DNA of 35,742 nucleotides from Clostridium sp. C8-1-8 (GTDB lineage Bacteria > Bacillota > Clostridia > Clostridiales > Clostridiaceae), in NCBI RefSeq assembly GCF_009928445.1, contig NZ_JAABNO010000016.1, forward strand, positions 89,203-124,944. The letters are read 5' to 3'. The translations under genes and the position numbers were made by a program. The stretch's first letter is position 1. Every line of letters begins with the position of its first letter. Below, piece by piece: positions 8,281 to 16,657 of this stretch. Under the pieces are notes generated by a model that saw only the letters and a program-made list of their open reading frames with translations, was not told where the DNA came from and did no database searches.

Positions 8281-8333
8281 AGGCATCTTCAAAAAATAAC
8301 TATATATATCATAGTTATCTTTTGAAGATGCCT
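8281..8333. repeat. Long palindrome, about 22-bp arms
   Basis: AGGCATCTTCAAAA (8281-8294) with TTTTGAAGATGCCT (8320-8333) outside, and ATAACTAT (8296-8303) with ATAGTTAT (8311-8318) inside, loop of 7. Only one base on each arm is unpaired. No T-run follows on either strand. It sits just beyond the rpmE terminator. Confidence 0.7.
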
Positions 8334-8344
8334 AAAGTAGTAAC

Positions 8345-8372
8345 AAAAATGGGAAAGAATATATCTTTCCCA
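8345..8372 (-). terminator. Terminator of rpmE
   Basis: On the minus strand TGGGAAAGA, a 5-base loop, TCTTTCCCA, then T5 (plus-strand arms 8350-8358 and 8364-8372, A-run 8345-8349). Perfect 9-pair stem 6 bases after the rpmE stop. Confidence 0.9.
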
Positions 8373-8378
8373 AGATTG

Positions 8379-8585
8379 CTACTTATCAAGACCGAATCTC
8401 TTCTTGAATTTATCAACTCTACCGCCAACGTCAATGATCTTTTGCTTACCAGTGAAGAATGGGTGGCATTTAGAGCATATTTCCACTTTAAGTTCTGATT
8501 TTACTGAACCAGTTGTAAATGTGTTTCCACATGCGCACTTAACCACAGCATCATTGTGGTATTCTGGATGTATGCCTTCTCTCAT
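8379..8585 (-). CDS. rpmE: 50S ribosomal protein L31, zinc-binding (type A) form
   Basis: Component of the large ribosomal subunit at the central protuberance, contacting the small subunit. 68 residues, normal length. The start [10 protein letters not shown] is the family start; the frame is open 19 codons further upstream, but AGAGGTG stands 6 bases before the ATG at 8585. Four cysteines, Cys17, Cys19, Cys37 and Cys40 (KCACG and ICSKC), form the zinc ribbon, so this is the zinc-containing form rather than the zinc-free one used under zinc starvation. C-terminus VDKFKKRFG is typical. It has its own promoter and terminator and runs against the flanking plus-strand genes. Confidence 0.97.
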   Translation of the reverse strand: MREGIHPEYHNDAVVKCACGNTFTTGSVKSELKVEICSKCHPFFTGKQKIIDVGGRVDKFKKRFGLDK

Positions 8586-8984
8586 CTTGTTCACCTCTTT
8601 CGAAATATTACTGTCGCATTTGCAACTACTAAAGTATAGCATGAGATAATATTGGAGTCAATATGAAGTGAAGAATTAATAGCAGTGATGAAGCTATATA
8701 GATAATGTCACATTTGGTATAATTTTAAAATTCAAAAATTAAACAAGTGACAGTAAGAGGAATATTTCAAAGTTACTAAAGTTAATATGTGTACTTTTAC
8801 CAATTGACCTCATTAGGAATAAGAAAGTAAAATAATCTTATTATAAAAAACAAAATAGAAAGTTTTACTTTAATGAATTTCAACATGAAGTATTCTACTT
8901 ATAGATGTATCTTTAAATAGAATATATATAAATATAATGATATAATCATATCAAACAGTTTAGTAGAAAAAAGGAGATTATTTT
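8586..8984. other. Divergent intergenic region between rpmE and tdk
   Basis: About 400 bases. The rpmE promoter lies at 8633-8661. Further right is an inverted pair TGTCAC (8706-8711) and GTGACA (8747-8752) of unknown meaning. The last 60 bases before tdk contain two TATAAT boxes (near 8935 and 8941) without a good -35. Confidence 0.5.
8633..8661 (-). promoter_or_regulatory. Sigma-A promoter of rpmE
   Basis: On the minus strand TTGACT, 17 bases, TATACT (plus coordinates 8656-8661 and 8633-8638). Five of six consensus bases in each box, ideal spacing, about 48 bases before the start codon. Confidence 0.75.
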
Positions 8985-9578
8985 ATGAGTAAATTATACT
9001 TTAGATACGGCGCTATGAACTCTGGAAAATCAACTCATCTTATGCAGGTAGCGCATAATTACGAAGAAAGAGGAATGAATGTATTAATTATAAAATCTTC
9101 TACTGATAAAAAAGGAGGAGACAAGCTGGTCTCAAGATTAGGTGTAGAAAGAACTGTAGATTTACTTATTAAAAAAGATGAAAATGTTTTTGAAAAAGTA
9201 TCAAACTGGATAGAATTAAAAAGTAACATCCATTGCATCTTAGTAGATGAAGTGCAATTTTTAGAAAGTTATCAGATAGATCAATTATTTGAAATAGCTA
9301 TTGTTAAAGATATACCTGTTATATGCTATGGTTTAAGGACTGATTTCCAAATGAATGGGTTTGAAGGTAGTAAAAGATTGCTACTTATAGCTCATAGTAT
9401 TGAGGAAATGAAGACTATATGTAATTGTGGTAATAAAGCTATATTAAATGGAAGAAAAATAAATGGTCGCTTTGTTTTTGAAGGTGAACAGATAGCTATT
9501 GATAATGTAGATGATGTAGAATATGAATCTTTATGCGGTGATTGTTATATTAAATACAAGCACTCAGAAGTAAAATAG
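8985..9578 (+). CDS. tdk: Thymidine kinase (type II, zinc-containing)
   Basis: Salvage enzyme phosphorylating thymidine (and deoxyuridine) with ATP. 197 residues, usual length. Walker A is GAMNSGKST (9-17), Walker B is the LVDEVQF segment near 86-92, and the lasso/zinc region has CNCG near 147-150 and CGDC near 185-188, giving the four zinc ligands. DFQMNGFEGSKRLL matches the substrate-binding stretch. ATG 8985 follows AAGGAG. About 40 bases separate it from the DUF1385-PrmC gene, so the two may be co-transcribed. Confidence 0.96.
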   Translation: MSKLYFRYGAMNSGKSTHLMQVAHNYEERGMNVLIIKSSTDKKGGDKLVSRLGVERTVDLLIKKDENVFEKVSNWIELKSNIHCILVDEVQFLESYQIDQLFEIAIVKDIPVICYGLRTDFQMNGFEGSKRLLLIAHSIEEMKTICNCGNKAILNGRKINGRFVFEGEQIAIDNVDDVEYESLCGDCYIKYKHSEVK

Positions 9579-9617
9579 AAAGTGCCTAAAATATAGAAGT
9601 ATAAAGGAATGGTTAAT

Positions 9618-11369
9618 ATGAGAAAGACTAAGGTTGGAGGTCAAGCTGTACTAGAAGGGGTTATGATGCGTGGGGTTAGTGGTCTTGCTACTGCTGTAAG
9701 GACACCTGATGGGCATATTGAAGTGGATTTTAAAAATACTGTACCAGTTTCAAAGAAACATAAAATATTTGCACTTCCAGTGATAAGAGGTTTCTTTTCC
9801 TTGGTAGATTCGATGGTTGAAGGAATAAAATGCATAAACTACTCAGCTTCCTTCTTTGAAGATGCGGATGAAACCTCAAAGTTTGATAAATGGATAATGG
9901 ATAAATTTGGCGATAAAAGCAATGATATAATAATGGGATTTACTTTAATATTGTCATTAGCATTTTCTGTTGGATTATTCTTGGCTATTCCTACTGCTAT
10001 AACTTCGTTATTTAAGCACCTAGGGTTAGGTGTTATAGGTTTAAATATAATCGAAGGAGTAATAAGAGTCATAATGCTTCTAGGTTATATGTATATAATA
10101 GGAAGGCTTGAGGATATTAACAGATTGTATCAGTATCATGGGGCAGAGCATAAAACTATTTTTTGTTACGAGAATGAAATGGAGTTAACTGTAGAGAATG
10201 TTAGAAAATTTCAAAGATTTCATCCTAGATGTGGTACTAACTTTATGTTCTTGGTTATGCTTGTGAGCATATTTGCTTTTTCATTTACAGGATGGAATTC
10301 ATTGTTTGAAAGAATTATTTCTAGAGTGATATTGCTTCCTTTAGTATCAGGAGTCACTTATGAGCTTATAAGATGGATAGGTAAAAGTGAAAGTGTTTTA
10401 TCACATATAATAGCAGCACCAGGGCTTAAACTTCAGAACCTAACAACTAGAGAACCTGATGATGATCAGATTGAAGTTGCTATAAGAGCACTTAAGGCTG
10501 CAGAGGGGATAAAAGATGACGAAACTATAGGTCAGTTACTTAATAAAGGAAATGAAAAACTTAAGGAAGCTTCTATAGATAGCTATGTTCTAGACTGTCA
10601 GTTAATACTAGGAAAAGTTATAGATAAGGATAAACTATATCTAATCACTCACAGAGAAGAATTAGTGGAAGAAGAAAAATGTAAAGAATTTTATGATCTC
10701 ATAGAAAAAAGGCAAAACAAGATGCCTATAAAATATATATTAGAGAGCTCAGAATTCTTTGGTGTTGAGCTATATATTAAGCAAGGTGTTTTAATACCTA
10801 GAGCAGACACTGAAATTTTAGTCGAAGAAGTTTTATCTATAATAAATGATAAGGAGCAGTCCAATGTCTGTGACTTGTGCTGTGGTAGCGGAGCTATAGG
10901 TATTGCCTTAGCAAAAAACAGAGAAAATATAAAAGTGGATTTTATAGATATAGAAGATGTTCCAGAGTTTGTTACTAGAAGAAATATTAGAGAGCTTGGA
11001 TTAGAAGATAGGTGTACGTTTATAAGAAGTAATCTGCTAGAAGAAACTATAAAAGAAAATAAGATGTATGACATAATTGTATCTAACCCTCCATATATAA
11101 AGGAAGATGTCATATCTACGCTTATGGAAGATGTTAAGGATTATGAACCTCATATAGCGCTTAGTGGAGGTACTGATGGCTTGGACTTCTATAGAAAAAT
11201 AATAGAAGATAGTATAAAGGTATTAAAAGATGAAGGAACTATAGCGTTTGAGATAGGATATGATCAAGGTGAGGATGTAAAACAATTACTACTTGAAAAA
11301 GGTTTTAAAAGTGCTAAAATAGTTAAGGACCTAGCATCGTTGGATAGAGTAGTGATAGCAGTTAAATAA
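9618..11369 (+). CDS. prmC: DUF1385 membrane protein fused to PrmC (release factor glutamine N5-methyltransferase)
   Basis: One 583-residue frame joins two families. Residues 1 to about 300 are DUF1385: the start KTKVGGQAVLEGVMMRG, four or so hydrophobic segments (near 95-122, 133-158, 205-225, 233-252), and the signature YHGAEHK. From about 310 (TIGQLLNKGNEKLKEASI) to the end is PrmC/HemK, the SAM-dependent enzyme that methylates the Gln of the GGQ motif in release factors. It has motif I VCDLCCGSGAIG from Val417 and the catalytic NPPY at 490-493. No stop or frame disruption lies at the joint. The ATG at 9618 is 9 bases from AAAGGA; the ATG at 9609 is too close to it. The substrate gene prfA lies next. 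I recall similar long PrmC entries in clostridia but cannot check here. Confidence 0.93.
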   Translation: MRKTKVGGQAVLEGVMMRGVSGLATAVRTPDGHIEVDFKNTVPVSKKHKIFALPVIRGFFSLVDSMVEGIKCINYSASFFEDADETSKFDKWIMDKFGDKSNDIIMGFTLILSLAFSVGLFLAIPTAITSLFKHLGLGVIGLNIIEGVIRVIMLLGYMYIIGRLEDINRLYQYHGAEHKTIFCYENEMELTVENVRKFQRFHPRCGTNFMFLVMLVSIFAFSFTGWNSLFERIISRVILLPLVSGVTYELIRWIGKSESVLSHIIAAPGLKLQNLTTREPDDDQIEVAIRALKAAEGIKDDETIGQLLNKGNEKLKEASIDSYVLDCQLILGKVIDKDKLYLITHREELVEEEKCKEFYDLIEKRQNKMPIKYILESSEFFGVELYIKQGVLIPRADTEILVEEVLSIINDKEQSNVCDLCCGSGAIGIALAKNRENIKVDFIDIEDVPEFVTRRNIRELGLEDRCTFIRSNLLEETIKENKMYDIIVSNPPYIKEDVISTLMEDVKDYEPHIALSGGTDGLDFYRKIIEDSIKVLKDEGTIAFEIGYDQGEDVKQLLLEKGFKSAKIVKDLASLDRVVIAVK

Positions 11370-11389
11370 CACAGGACACTGTTACTATT

Positions 11390-11424
11390 TCCTATTGATT
11401 TGATAGGAATATATATGATATAAT
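11390..11424 (+). promoter_or_regulatory. Candidate prfA promoter with an inverted repeat over the -35
   Basis: TTGATT (11395-11400), 18 bases, TATAAT (11419-11424). TCCTAT (11390-11395) and ATAGGA (11403-11408) form a 6-base inverted repeat around the -35, which could be an operator or chance. Confidence 0.45.
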
Positions 11425-11460
11425 AAAAAAATATGAAATTTATTATTACGGAGTGATAGG

Positions 11461-12543
11461 ATGATATTAGATAGATTAAACTTTATAGAAAATAAGTATG
11501 ATGAACTTTCGGTAAAAATATCAGATCCATCTATCATGGCTAATCAGAATGAGTGGAGAAAGCTTTGTAAAGAGCACTCGGAATTAGAAATAGTTGTGAA
11601 TAAGTATAGACAGTATAAAGATGTATTAGATGAGATAGAGACAAACAAGGAAATGTTAGCTGAAGAAAGTGATAGAGAAATGAGAGAAATGGTTCAGGAA
11701 GAGATAAAAGAGCTCTCTGAACAAAAGATAACATTAGAAAGTGATTTGCAAGTATTGTTACTTCCTAAAGATCCTAATGATGACAAGAACGTATTCATAG
11801 AAATTAGAGCTGGTGCTGGCGGCGATGAGGCTGCTTTGTTTGCAGCAAATCTTTTTAGAATGTATACAAGATATGCTGAAAATCATAGGTGGAAAGTTGA
11901 ACTTATGAGTGCTAATGAAACTGACATTGGTGGATTTAAAGAAGTTGTATTTATGTTAAGAGGGGACAGTGCTTACTCAAGACTAAAGTTTGAATCTGGA
12001 GTACATAGAGTTCAAAGAGTTCCTGATACAGAATCAAGTGGTAGAATTCATACATCAACTGCAACTGTAGCAGTTCTTCCAGAAGTAGATGACGTTGAAC
12101 TAGATATAAGTGAAAAAGACATTAGAATAGATGTTTTTAGAGCATCTGGGCATGGTGGACAGTGTGTAAATACAACAGATTCAGCAGTTAGAATAACACA
12201 TCTTCCAACTGGATTGGTTGTTTCATGTCAGGATGAAAAGTCACAGCTTAAGAATAAGGAAAAAGCTATGAAGGTACTAAGATCTAGACTTTTTGAAAGA
12301 GCTGAGGCTGAGAGAGCTGCTGGGATAGCTGAAGATAGAAAGAATCAAGTAGGTACTGGAGATAGAAGTGAGAGAATAAGAACTTATAACTATCCTCAAG
12401 GAAGAGTTTCAGATCATAGAATAGGATTAACATTATATAAACTTGATTCATTCTTAAATGGAGATATGGAAGAAATGATTCAAGGGCTTATAACTGCTGA
12501 TCAGGCAGAGAAAATGAAAGCTATGGGAAATACAGATTTTTAA
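11461..12543 (+). CDS. prfA: Peptide chain release factor 1
   Basis: Recognises UAA and UAG and triggers peptide release. 360 residues, full length. The N-terminal helical domain is followed by the codon-recognition domain, where [22 protein letters not shown] appears; the PxT-type motif region precedes it. The catalytic GGQ is present as [15 protein letters not shown] near 229-243, the target of PrmC encoded immediately upstream. The C-terminal domain includes [22 protein letters not shown] 11461 follows GGAGTGATAGG. It may be read from its own promoter and from the prmC side. A GAAA-loop hairpin follows. Confidence 0.98.
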   Translation: MILDRLNFIENKYDELSVKISDPSIMANQNEWRKLCKEHSELEIVVNKYRQYKDVLDEIETNKEMLAEESDREMREMVQEEIKELSEQKITLESDLQVLLLPKDPNDDKNVFIEIRAGAGGDEAALFAANLFRMYTRYAENHRWKVELMSANETDIGGFKEVVFMLRGDSAYSRLKFESGVHRVQRVPDTESSGRIHTSTATVAVLPEVDDVELDISEKDIRIDVFRASGHGGQCVNTTDSAVRITHLPTGLVVSCQDEKSQLKNKEKAMKVLRSRLFERAEAERAAGIAEDRKNQVGTGDRSERIRTYNYPQGRVSDHRIGLTLYKLDSFLNGDMEEMIQGLITADQAEKMKAMGNTDF

Positions 12544-12552
12544 TCGATGAGA

Positions 12553-12582
12553 TTAAGCCTTACATGAAAATGTAGGGCTTAA
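12553..12582 (+). terminator. Hairpin with GAAA tetraloop after prfA
   Basis: TTAAGCC-T-TACAT (12553-12565), GAAA, ATGTA-G-GGCTTAA (12570-12582): 13 positions with one T-G wobble. There is no clean T-run (AATAATATT follows), so it may be a weak terminator or an RNA-stability element before the downstream gene. Confidence 0.5.
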
Positions 12583-12611
12583 ATAATATTACCTAAAGGG
12601 AGTAACTATGG

Positions 12612-13199
12612 ATGCATATCTCTAAAGCTATAAAAAAACAGAAAAAGTCCTATAGATGGTTTTTGACAAGTATGTTATTTCTTCTGGTTACTCTTCCTAT
12701 AGTTGTTTTTCTTCTTGGTAAAACAACATTATTTTATATTAGTTATTTAATTTTTTTAGAAGTTTTTATATTAATATCAATATTTATTGTTATTAATATT
12801 AATGCGATTGATTTTCAATGCGTAAATAACAAGCTTAAAATAAATACTGGTATACTAAAGAAAAAGAATGTAATTTTATGTGATAAGGTTGTTTTGGTTC
12901 ACACAGAGGGAAAAAATGAAAATATGGAGATAATAATTGTAACTACTTTAAAAGTTAGAAACAAATTTATCAGACCTATAACAAAGAGTTTTTTTAAGAA
13001 GTACCCTTACGCTGCTAGTGAGTATAAAAAGATAAAACTTATCAAGCCAGAAGAAATTTATTATTTTACTATTATAAAAAATGGTGGTTTAAAAAAGTAT
13101 CAGCTATTGGATTTGGTATATAAAAACTGTGTTAAAGCAGTGTATACGGATTTGAGTATTGAAAATATAAAAATAGCAAGAGGTCAGATGGAGATTTGA
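12612..13199 (+). CDS. Small membrane protein of unknown function (possible PH-like domain)
   Basis: 195 residues. A basic N-terminus (KAIKKQKKSYR) precedes two hydrophobic segments, about 16-38 and 40-63, so both ends of the chain should lie on the same side, probably the cytoplasm. The remaining 130 residues alternate short beta-like stretches (DFQCVNNKLKINTGILKKKNVILCDKVVLV) in a way reminiscent of bacterial PH domains; that is only an impression. I do not recognise a named family. ATG 12612 is 9 bases after AAAGGGAG; an ATG four bases earlier hits a stop after five codons. It ends 21 bases before sua5 and is probably co-expressed with it. Confidence 0.75.
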   Translation: MHISKAIKKQKKSYRWFLTSMLFLLVTLPIVVFLLGKTTLFYISYLIFLEVFILISIFIVININAIDFQCVNNKLKINTGILKKKNVILCDKVVLVHTEGKNENMEIIIVTTLKVRNKFIRPITKSFFKKYPYAASEYKKIKLIKPEEIYYFTIIKNGGLKKYQLLDLVYKNCVKAVYTDLSIENIKIARGQMEI

Positions 13200-13220
13200 G
13201 TTTGAAAGAAGGGGTTTGTT

Positions 13221-14270
13221 TTGAAGACAGAGGTAAGAATAATTGATGATATTAAAGTAGGCGAAGTCTATATTGATAGGGCTGCTAGCACAATAGTTAA
13301 GGGGGGAACTGTAGTTTTTCCTACTGAGACGGTATATGGACTTGGAGCTAATGCTTTAGATGAAGAGGCTGTTAAGAAGATTTTTGTAGCAAAAGGAAGG
13401 CCACAAGATAATCCTTTGATTGTACATGTGGCTGACAAGAACATAGAATACTTGGTTAAGGATATCCCTAATGTAGCTAAAAAGTTAATGGATAGATTTT
13501 GGCCTGGTCCTCTTACAATAATATTAAATAAGAAGGATATTATTCCTGAAATCACCTCTGCAGGGCTTAAGAGTATAGGTATAAGAATGCCTAAAGACAA
13601 CATAGCTTTGGAACTAATTAAAAAATCTAAAACTCCAATAGCTGCACCTTCTGCTAATATATCTGGTAGACCAAGTCCAACGGATGTGCATAGATGTGTT
13701 GAAGATCTAGAAGGCAGAGTAGATTTTATAATTGGTGGAATTAATAGCAATGTTGGGTTAGAATCTACAATAATTGATTGTACAGTAAATCCACCATGTG
13801 TACTTAGGCCTGGTGGAGTGACCTTAAACATGCTCAGAGAAGTAGACGAGAATATATATGTAGATTCAGCTATTATGAAAAAGCCTACTGAAGATTTTAA
13901 GCCTAAGGCTCCTGGAATGAAGTATAGACACTATGCTCCGAAGGCTAAGGTGACTATAGTTGAAGGAGAGATAGAAAAAAGTGTTGAAAAAATAAATGAA
14001 ATAGTGCAAAATTATATAGAAAAAGGTTTTCAAGTTGGTGTTATGGCAACTGAGGAAACAAAAACTTTTTATAAACAAGGTAAAATAATTTCATTGGGAA
14101 GTAGAAACAATATTGAAGAAGTTGCAAAAAATCTTTTTGAGACTTTGAGAAGGTTTGATGATAATGCAGTAGACTATATTATTAGCGAAGGTTTTGATGA
14201 AGATGGAATAGGCCTCGCAATAATGAATAGATTAAGAAAAGCTGCTGGGTTTGATATAATAAAAGCTTAA
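13221..14270 (+). CDS. Threonylcarbamoyl-AMP synthase (Sua5/YwlC)
   Basis: Makes threonylcarbamoyl-AMP from threonine, bicarbonate and ATP, the first step of t6A37 modification in ANN-decoding tRNAs. 349 residues: the long Sua5 form with the catalytic YrdC-like domain (about 1-210) and a C-terminal Sua5 domain. Seen motifs are TVYGLGANA, KGRPQDNPLIVH, APSANISGRPSPT, the RPGG loop and PGMKYRHYAPKA at the linker. The start is the TTG at 13221 behind AAGAAGGGG; the family start is slightly variable so a few codons could differ. It is followed by ywlE with 14 bases between, the same order as ywlC/ywlE neighbourhoods in Bacillus. Confidence 0.94.
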   Translation: MKTEVRIIDDIKVGEVYIDRAASTIVKGGTVVFPTETVYGLGANALDEEAVKKIFVAKGRPQDNPLIVHVADKNIEYLVKDIPNVAKKLMDRFWPGPLTIILNKKDIIPEITSAGLKSIGIRMPKDNIALELIKKSKTPIAAPSANISGRPSPTDVHRCVEDLEGRVDFIIGGINSNVGLESTIIDCTVNPPCVLRPGGVTLNMLREVDENIYVDSAIMKKPTEDFKPKAPGMKYRHYAPKAKVTIVEGEIEKSVEKINEIVQNYIEKGFQVGVMATEETKTFYKQGKIISLGSRNNIEEVAKNLFETLRRFDDNAVDYIISEGFDEDGIGLAIMNRLRKAAGFDIIKA

Positions 14271-14284
14271 GAGTGGAGGAAATT

Positions 14285-14740
14285 ATGAATATTCTTTTTG
14301 TATGTACAGGTAACACTTGTAGAAGCTGTATGGCTGAAGCAATATTTAATAATAAGTGTGATATAGACAATGTGAAAGCATATTCAGCAGGGCTATCTAT
14401 AGTTCCCGGTAGTAGAACTTCTAAGCATTCAGCTGAGCTTGTTATGAATAACTTATCTATGGATATTAGTAAGAGATCAGCGGTTCAGCTTACAGCGGAC
14501 ATGATTAAAGGTGCTGATTTAATACTGACTATGACTAATCATATGAAGGACTTAATATCCTCAAATTTCCCTGAAAAATCTAATAATGTTTATTCAGTTT
14601 CCCAGTATGCTGGCGTAAATGGAGATATTTCAGATCCATACGGCGGTTCTATTGATGTTTATTCTAAGACATATGATCAACTAGAAAATATTATAGGGAA
14701 AGTGTTGATAAAATTAAAGGAAGATAAAGGTATTTTATAA
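14285..14740 (+). CDS. ywlE: Low-molecular-weight phosphatase, probable protein-arginine phosphatase (YwlE type)
   Basis: 151 residues, standard for the LMW-PTP fold. The phosphate loop C(X)5R is CTGNTCR at residues 7-13 followed by Ser, and the general acid lies in the DPYGG motif. In Bacillus/Geobacillus YwlE, Thr11 of this loop selects phosphoarginine over phosphotyrosine; the same Thr11 is present here, so removal of McsB-type arginine phosphates is the likelier role. ATG 14285 follows GGAGGA; the frame is open upstream to a GTG at 14273 that lies inside the SD and is rejected. It sits between sua5 and rpiB in one transcription direction. Confidence 0.9.
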   Translation: MNILFVCTGNTCRSCMAEAIFNNKCDIDNVKAYSAGLSIVPGSRTSKHSAELVMNNLSMDISKRSAVQLTADMIKGADLILTMTNHMKDLISSNFPEKSNNVYSVSQYAGVNGDISDPYGGSIDVYSKTYDQLENIIGKVLIKLKEDKGIL

Positions 14741-14782
14741 TACTCTCATCTTCTTTTTTTATAAATTTGTGGAGGTGTAATT

Positions 14783-15232
14783 ATGAGAATAGCAATTGGA
14801 AGTGATCATGGTGGTTTCAGGCTTAAAGGTGAAATCATAGAACACTTAAAGAAGAAAGGAATAGAGATTCAGGATTTTGGGACTTTAAAGGAAGAATCTT
14901 GTGATTATGCAGATTATGCTATTCAAGTTGCAGAAGCAGTAGTGACAAAACAATTCGATTTTGGTATATTAGTTTGTGGCACAGGTATTGGTGTATCCAT
15001 AGCAGCAAATAAAGTTCCTGGTATAAGAGCTGCAGTATGTGGTGATACCTTTAGTGCTCATGCTACAAGACAACATAATGATGCTAACATATTAGCATTA
15101 GGTGAGAGAGTAGTAGGTACTGGCTTAGCTTTAGATATTGTTGATATATTCCTTTCTTCTGAGTTTGAGGGTGGAAGACATGCGACAAGAATAGGAAAAA
15201 TAGCTGAGATAGAAAAAAAATATAGTAAATAG
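14783..15232 (+). CDS. rpiB: Ribose-5-phosphate isomerase B
   Basis: Interconverts ribose 5-phosphate and ribulose 5-phosphate in the pentose phosphate pathway. 149 residues, standard. The N-terminal GSDHGGF motif binds the phosphate side, Cys65 in VCGTGIG is the catalytic base of the RpiB family, and HNDANILALGERVVG near 95-109 is conserved. ATG 14783 follows GGAGGTG. Only 18 bases separate it from upp, so the two likely share a transcript, pairing supply of ribose phosphate (for PRPP) with uracil salvage. LacA/LacB isomerases are related, but the context and cysteine favour RpiB. Confidence 0.95.
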   Translation: MRIAIGSDHGGFRLKGEIIEHLKKKGIEIQDFGTLKEESCDYADYAIQVAEAVVTKQFDFGILVCGTGIGVSIAANKVPGIRAAVCGDTFSAHATRQHNDANILALGERVVGTGLALDIVDIFLSSEFEGGRHATRIGKIAEIEKKYSK

Positions 15233-15250
15233 CATTGGAGGAATTTTTTT

Positions 15251-15880
15251 ATGAGTAAAGTTACACAAATTGGACATCCGTTAATATTACACAAGTTGGC
15301 ATTTATAAGAGATAAGAAAACTGGTTCTAAGGACTTCAGAGATTTGGTTTCAGAAGTATCTATGCTTATGGCTTATGAAGTTACAAGAGATTTTCAAATG
15401 GAGGAAGTTGAGATAGAAACTCCTATTTGTAAGACTAAGTGTAATATGTTAGCTGGTAAGAAGGTTGCAATAGTACCTATACTTAGAGCTGGTCTTGGAA
15501 TGGTTGATGGTATGCTTAAGTTAATACCTGCAGCAAAAGTTGGACACATAGGTTTATATAGAGATGAAGAAACACTTCAACCAGTTGAATATTTCTGCAA
15601 ACTACCTCAGGATATAGTTGAGAGAGATATAATTGTTGTTGACCCTATGCTAGCCACAGGTGGTTCTGCTGCTGATGCTATAACTCTTCTAAAGAATAAA
15701 GGGGCTAAGAACATAAGACTTATGTGTTTGATATCAGCACCAGAAGGTATTAAGCATGTTACTAGTGTACATCCAGATGTAGATGTTTATGTTGCTTCCA
15801 TAGATGAGAAGTTAAATGAACATGGATATATAGTACCTGGTCTTGGTGATGCAGGAGATAGATTGTTTGGAACTAAGTAG
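15251..15880 (+). CDS. upp: Uracil phosphoribosyltransferase
   Basis: Salvages uracil to UMP using PRPP. 209 residues, standard length. The PRPP-binding loop is [10 protein letters not shown] near 133-142 ([16 protein letters not shown]), the region [14 protein letters not shown] near 76-89 is typical, and the C-terminal uracil-binding [13 protein letters not shown] near 192-204 is intact. Start [12 protein letters not shown] is characteristic; SD is GGAGG. A compact GC-rich hairpin follows. With rpiB upstream and dCMP deaminase downstream it belongs to a nucleotide-salvage neighbourhood. Confidence 0.97.
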   Translation: MSKVTQIGHPLILHKLAFIRDKKTGSKDFRDLVSEVSMLMAYEVTRDFQMEEVEIETPICKTKCNMLAGKKVAIVPILRAGLGMVDGMLKLIPAAKVGHIGLYRDEETLQPVEYFCKLPQDIVERDIIVVDPMLATGGSAADAITLLKNKGAKNIRLMCLISAPEGIKHVTSVHPDVDVYVASIDEKLNEHGYIVPGLGDAGDRLFGTK

Positions 15881-15882
15881 GT

Positions 15883-15904
15883 AAGAGGGCGATTTGCCCT
15901 TTTC
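15883..15904 (+). terminator. Terminator of upp
   Basis: AAGAGGGC (15883-15890), loop GATTT, GCCCTTTT (15896-15903): 8 pairs including one G-U, ending in T4. It begins 3 bases after the stop codon. A second weaker hairpin (AAAGATTT/AAATCTTT, 15908-15933) follows. Confidence 0.65.
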
Positions 15905-16005
15905 CTTAAAGATTTCGTCTAAGCAAAATCTTTCAAAGTTAACTTGTAAAATAAACTTATGAAGCTTATATAGACTATTTTTTTATGTAATCTGGGGTGG
16001 GTGTA

Positions 16006-16494
16006 TTGGATAGAAGAGATAAGCATAACTATTACTTGGATATTGCAGAAACGGTTTTGGAGAGAGGTACCTGTTTAAGAAGAAATTATGGGTCTATAAT
16101 AGTAAAGAACGATGAAATAATTTCTACTGGATATACTGGAGCACCAAGAGGAAGAACAAATTGTATTGATTTGGGTAAGTGTAGAAGAGCGGAACTTAAA
16201 GTGCCTAGAGGGACTCATTATGAGCTTTGTCGAAGTGTCCATAGCGAAGCAAATGCTATAATAAGTGCATCTAGAAAAGATATGATTGGTGCTACATTAT
16301 ATCTAGTAGGTAAGGATTCTAATACGGGAGAGTTTGTAGAAGATGCAAATTCTTGTTCTATGTGTAAGAGGCTTATAATAAATGCGGGTATTGCAACGGT
16401 AGTAATAAGAGATACTAAAGATAGATTTAGAGTTGTCAATGTAGACTATTGGATAGATAATGATGATTCTCTTACTAATGAAACTGGATATTAA
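16006..16494 (+). CDS. dCMP deaminase / ComEB-type zinc deaminase
   Basis: Deaminates dCMP to dUMP, feeding dTMP synthesis. In Bacillus the homologue is comEB. 163 residues. Zinc and catalysis: HSEANAI (His and catalytic Glu) and CSMCKR (two Cys). ERGTCLRRNYGSIIVKNDEIISTGY is the typical N-terminal core. The best start is the TTG at 16006 giving MDRRDKHNYYLD, with GGGGTGGG just upstream; an in-frame GTG at 15997 lies inside that SD. A cytidine/dCMP family member is certain; the exact substrate is inferred from length and motifs. A small hairpin (16514-16534) lies downstream. Confidence 0.92.
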   Translation: MDRRDKHNYYLDIAETVLERGTCLRRNYGSIIVKNDEIISTGYTGAPRGRTNCIDLGKCRRAELKVPRGTHYELCRSVHSEANAIISASRKDMIGATLYLVGKDSNTGEFVEDANSCSMCKRLIINAGIATVVIRDTKDRFRVVNVDYWIDNDDSLTNETGY

Positions 16495-16513
16495 TATTCA
16501 AGATAAATTTAAG

Positions 16514-16534
16514 TAGCATTTACTTAAAATGCTA
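16514..16534 (+). terminator. Possible weak terminator after the dCMP deaminase gene
   Basis: TAGCATTT (16514-16521), loop ACTTA, AAATGCTA (16527-16534). Perfect 8-pair stem but no T-run. Confidence 0.35.
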
Positions 16535-16657
16535 ATATAAATATTAATGTATTGAAATACCGTAACTAATTTTTTGTACATAAAGAGTATCAGTTAGATT
16601 AAATGACAGATTCAAGATATTCAAATTTTACAGCGGTATTAATTAGGAGGAATAAAT

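Larger units (their letters stand above)
8020..8378. other. Intergenic region between rpmE and the glycosyltransferase gene (minus-strand genes)
   Basis: About 360 bases without a gene. It holds the rpmE terminator (8345-8372) and the long palindrome at 8281-8333; the rest (8029-8280) is AT-rich and should contain the glycosyltransferase promoter, which I could not fix. Confidence 0.6.

Noticed and set aside
8706..8752. TGTCAC...GTGACA inverted pair upstream of tdk as an operator
   Set aside because: Arms are 6 bases with a 35-base gap, which is easily met by chance in this region.
13268..13831. 187-codon open frame opposite sua5
   Set aside because: Same reason: antisense shadow of a conserved coding region.
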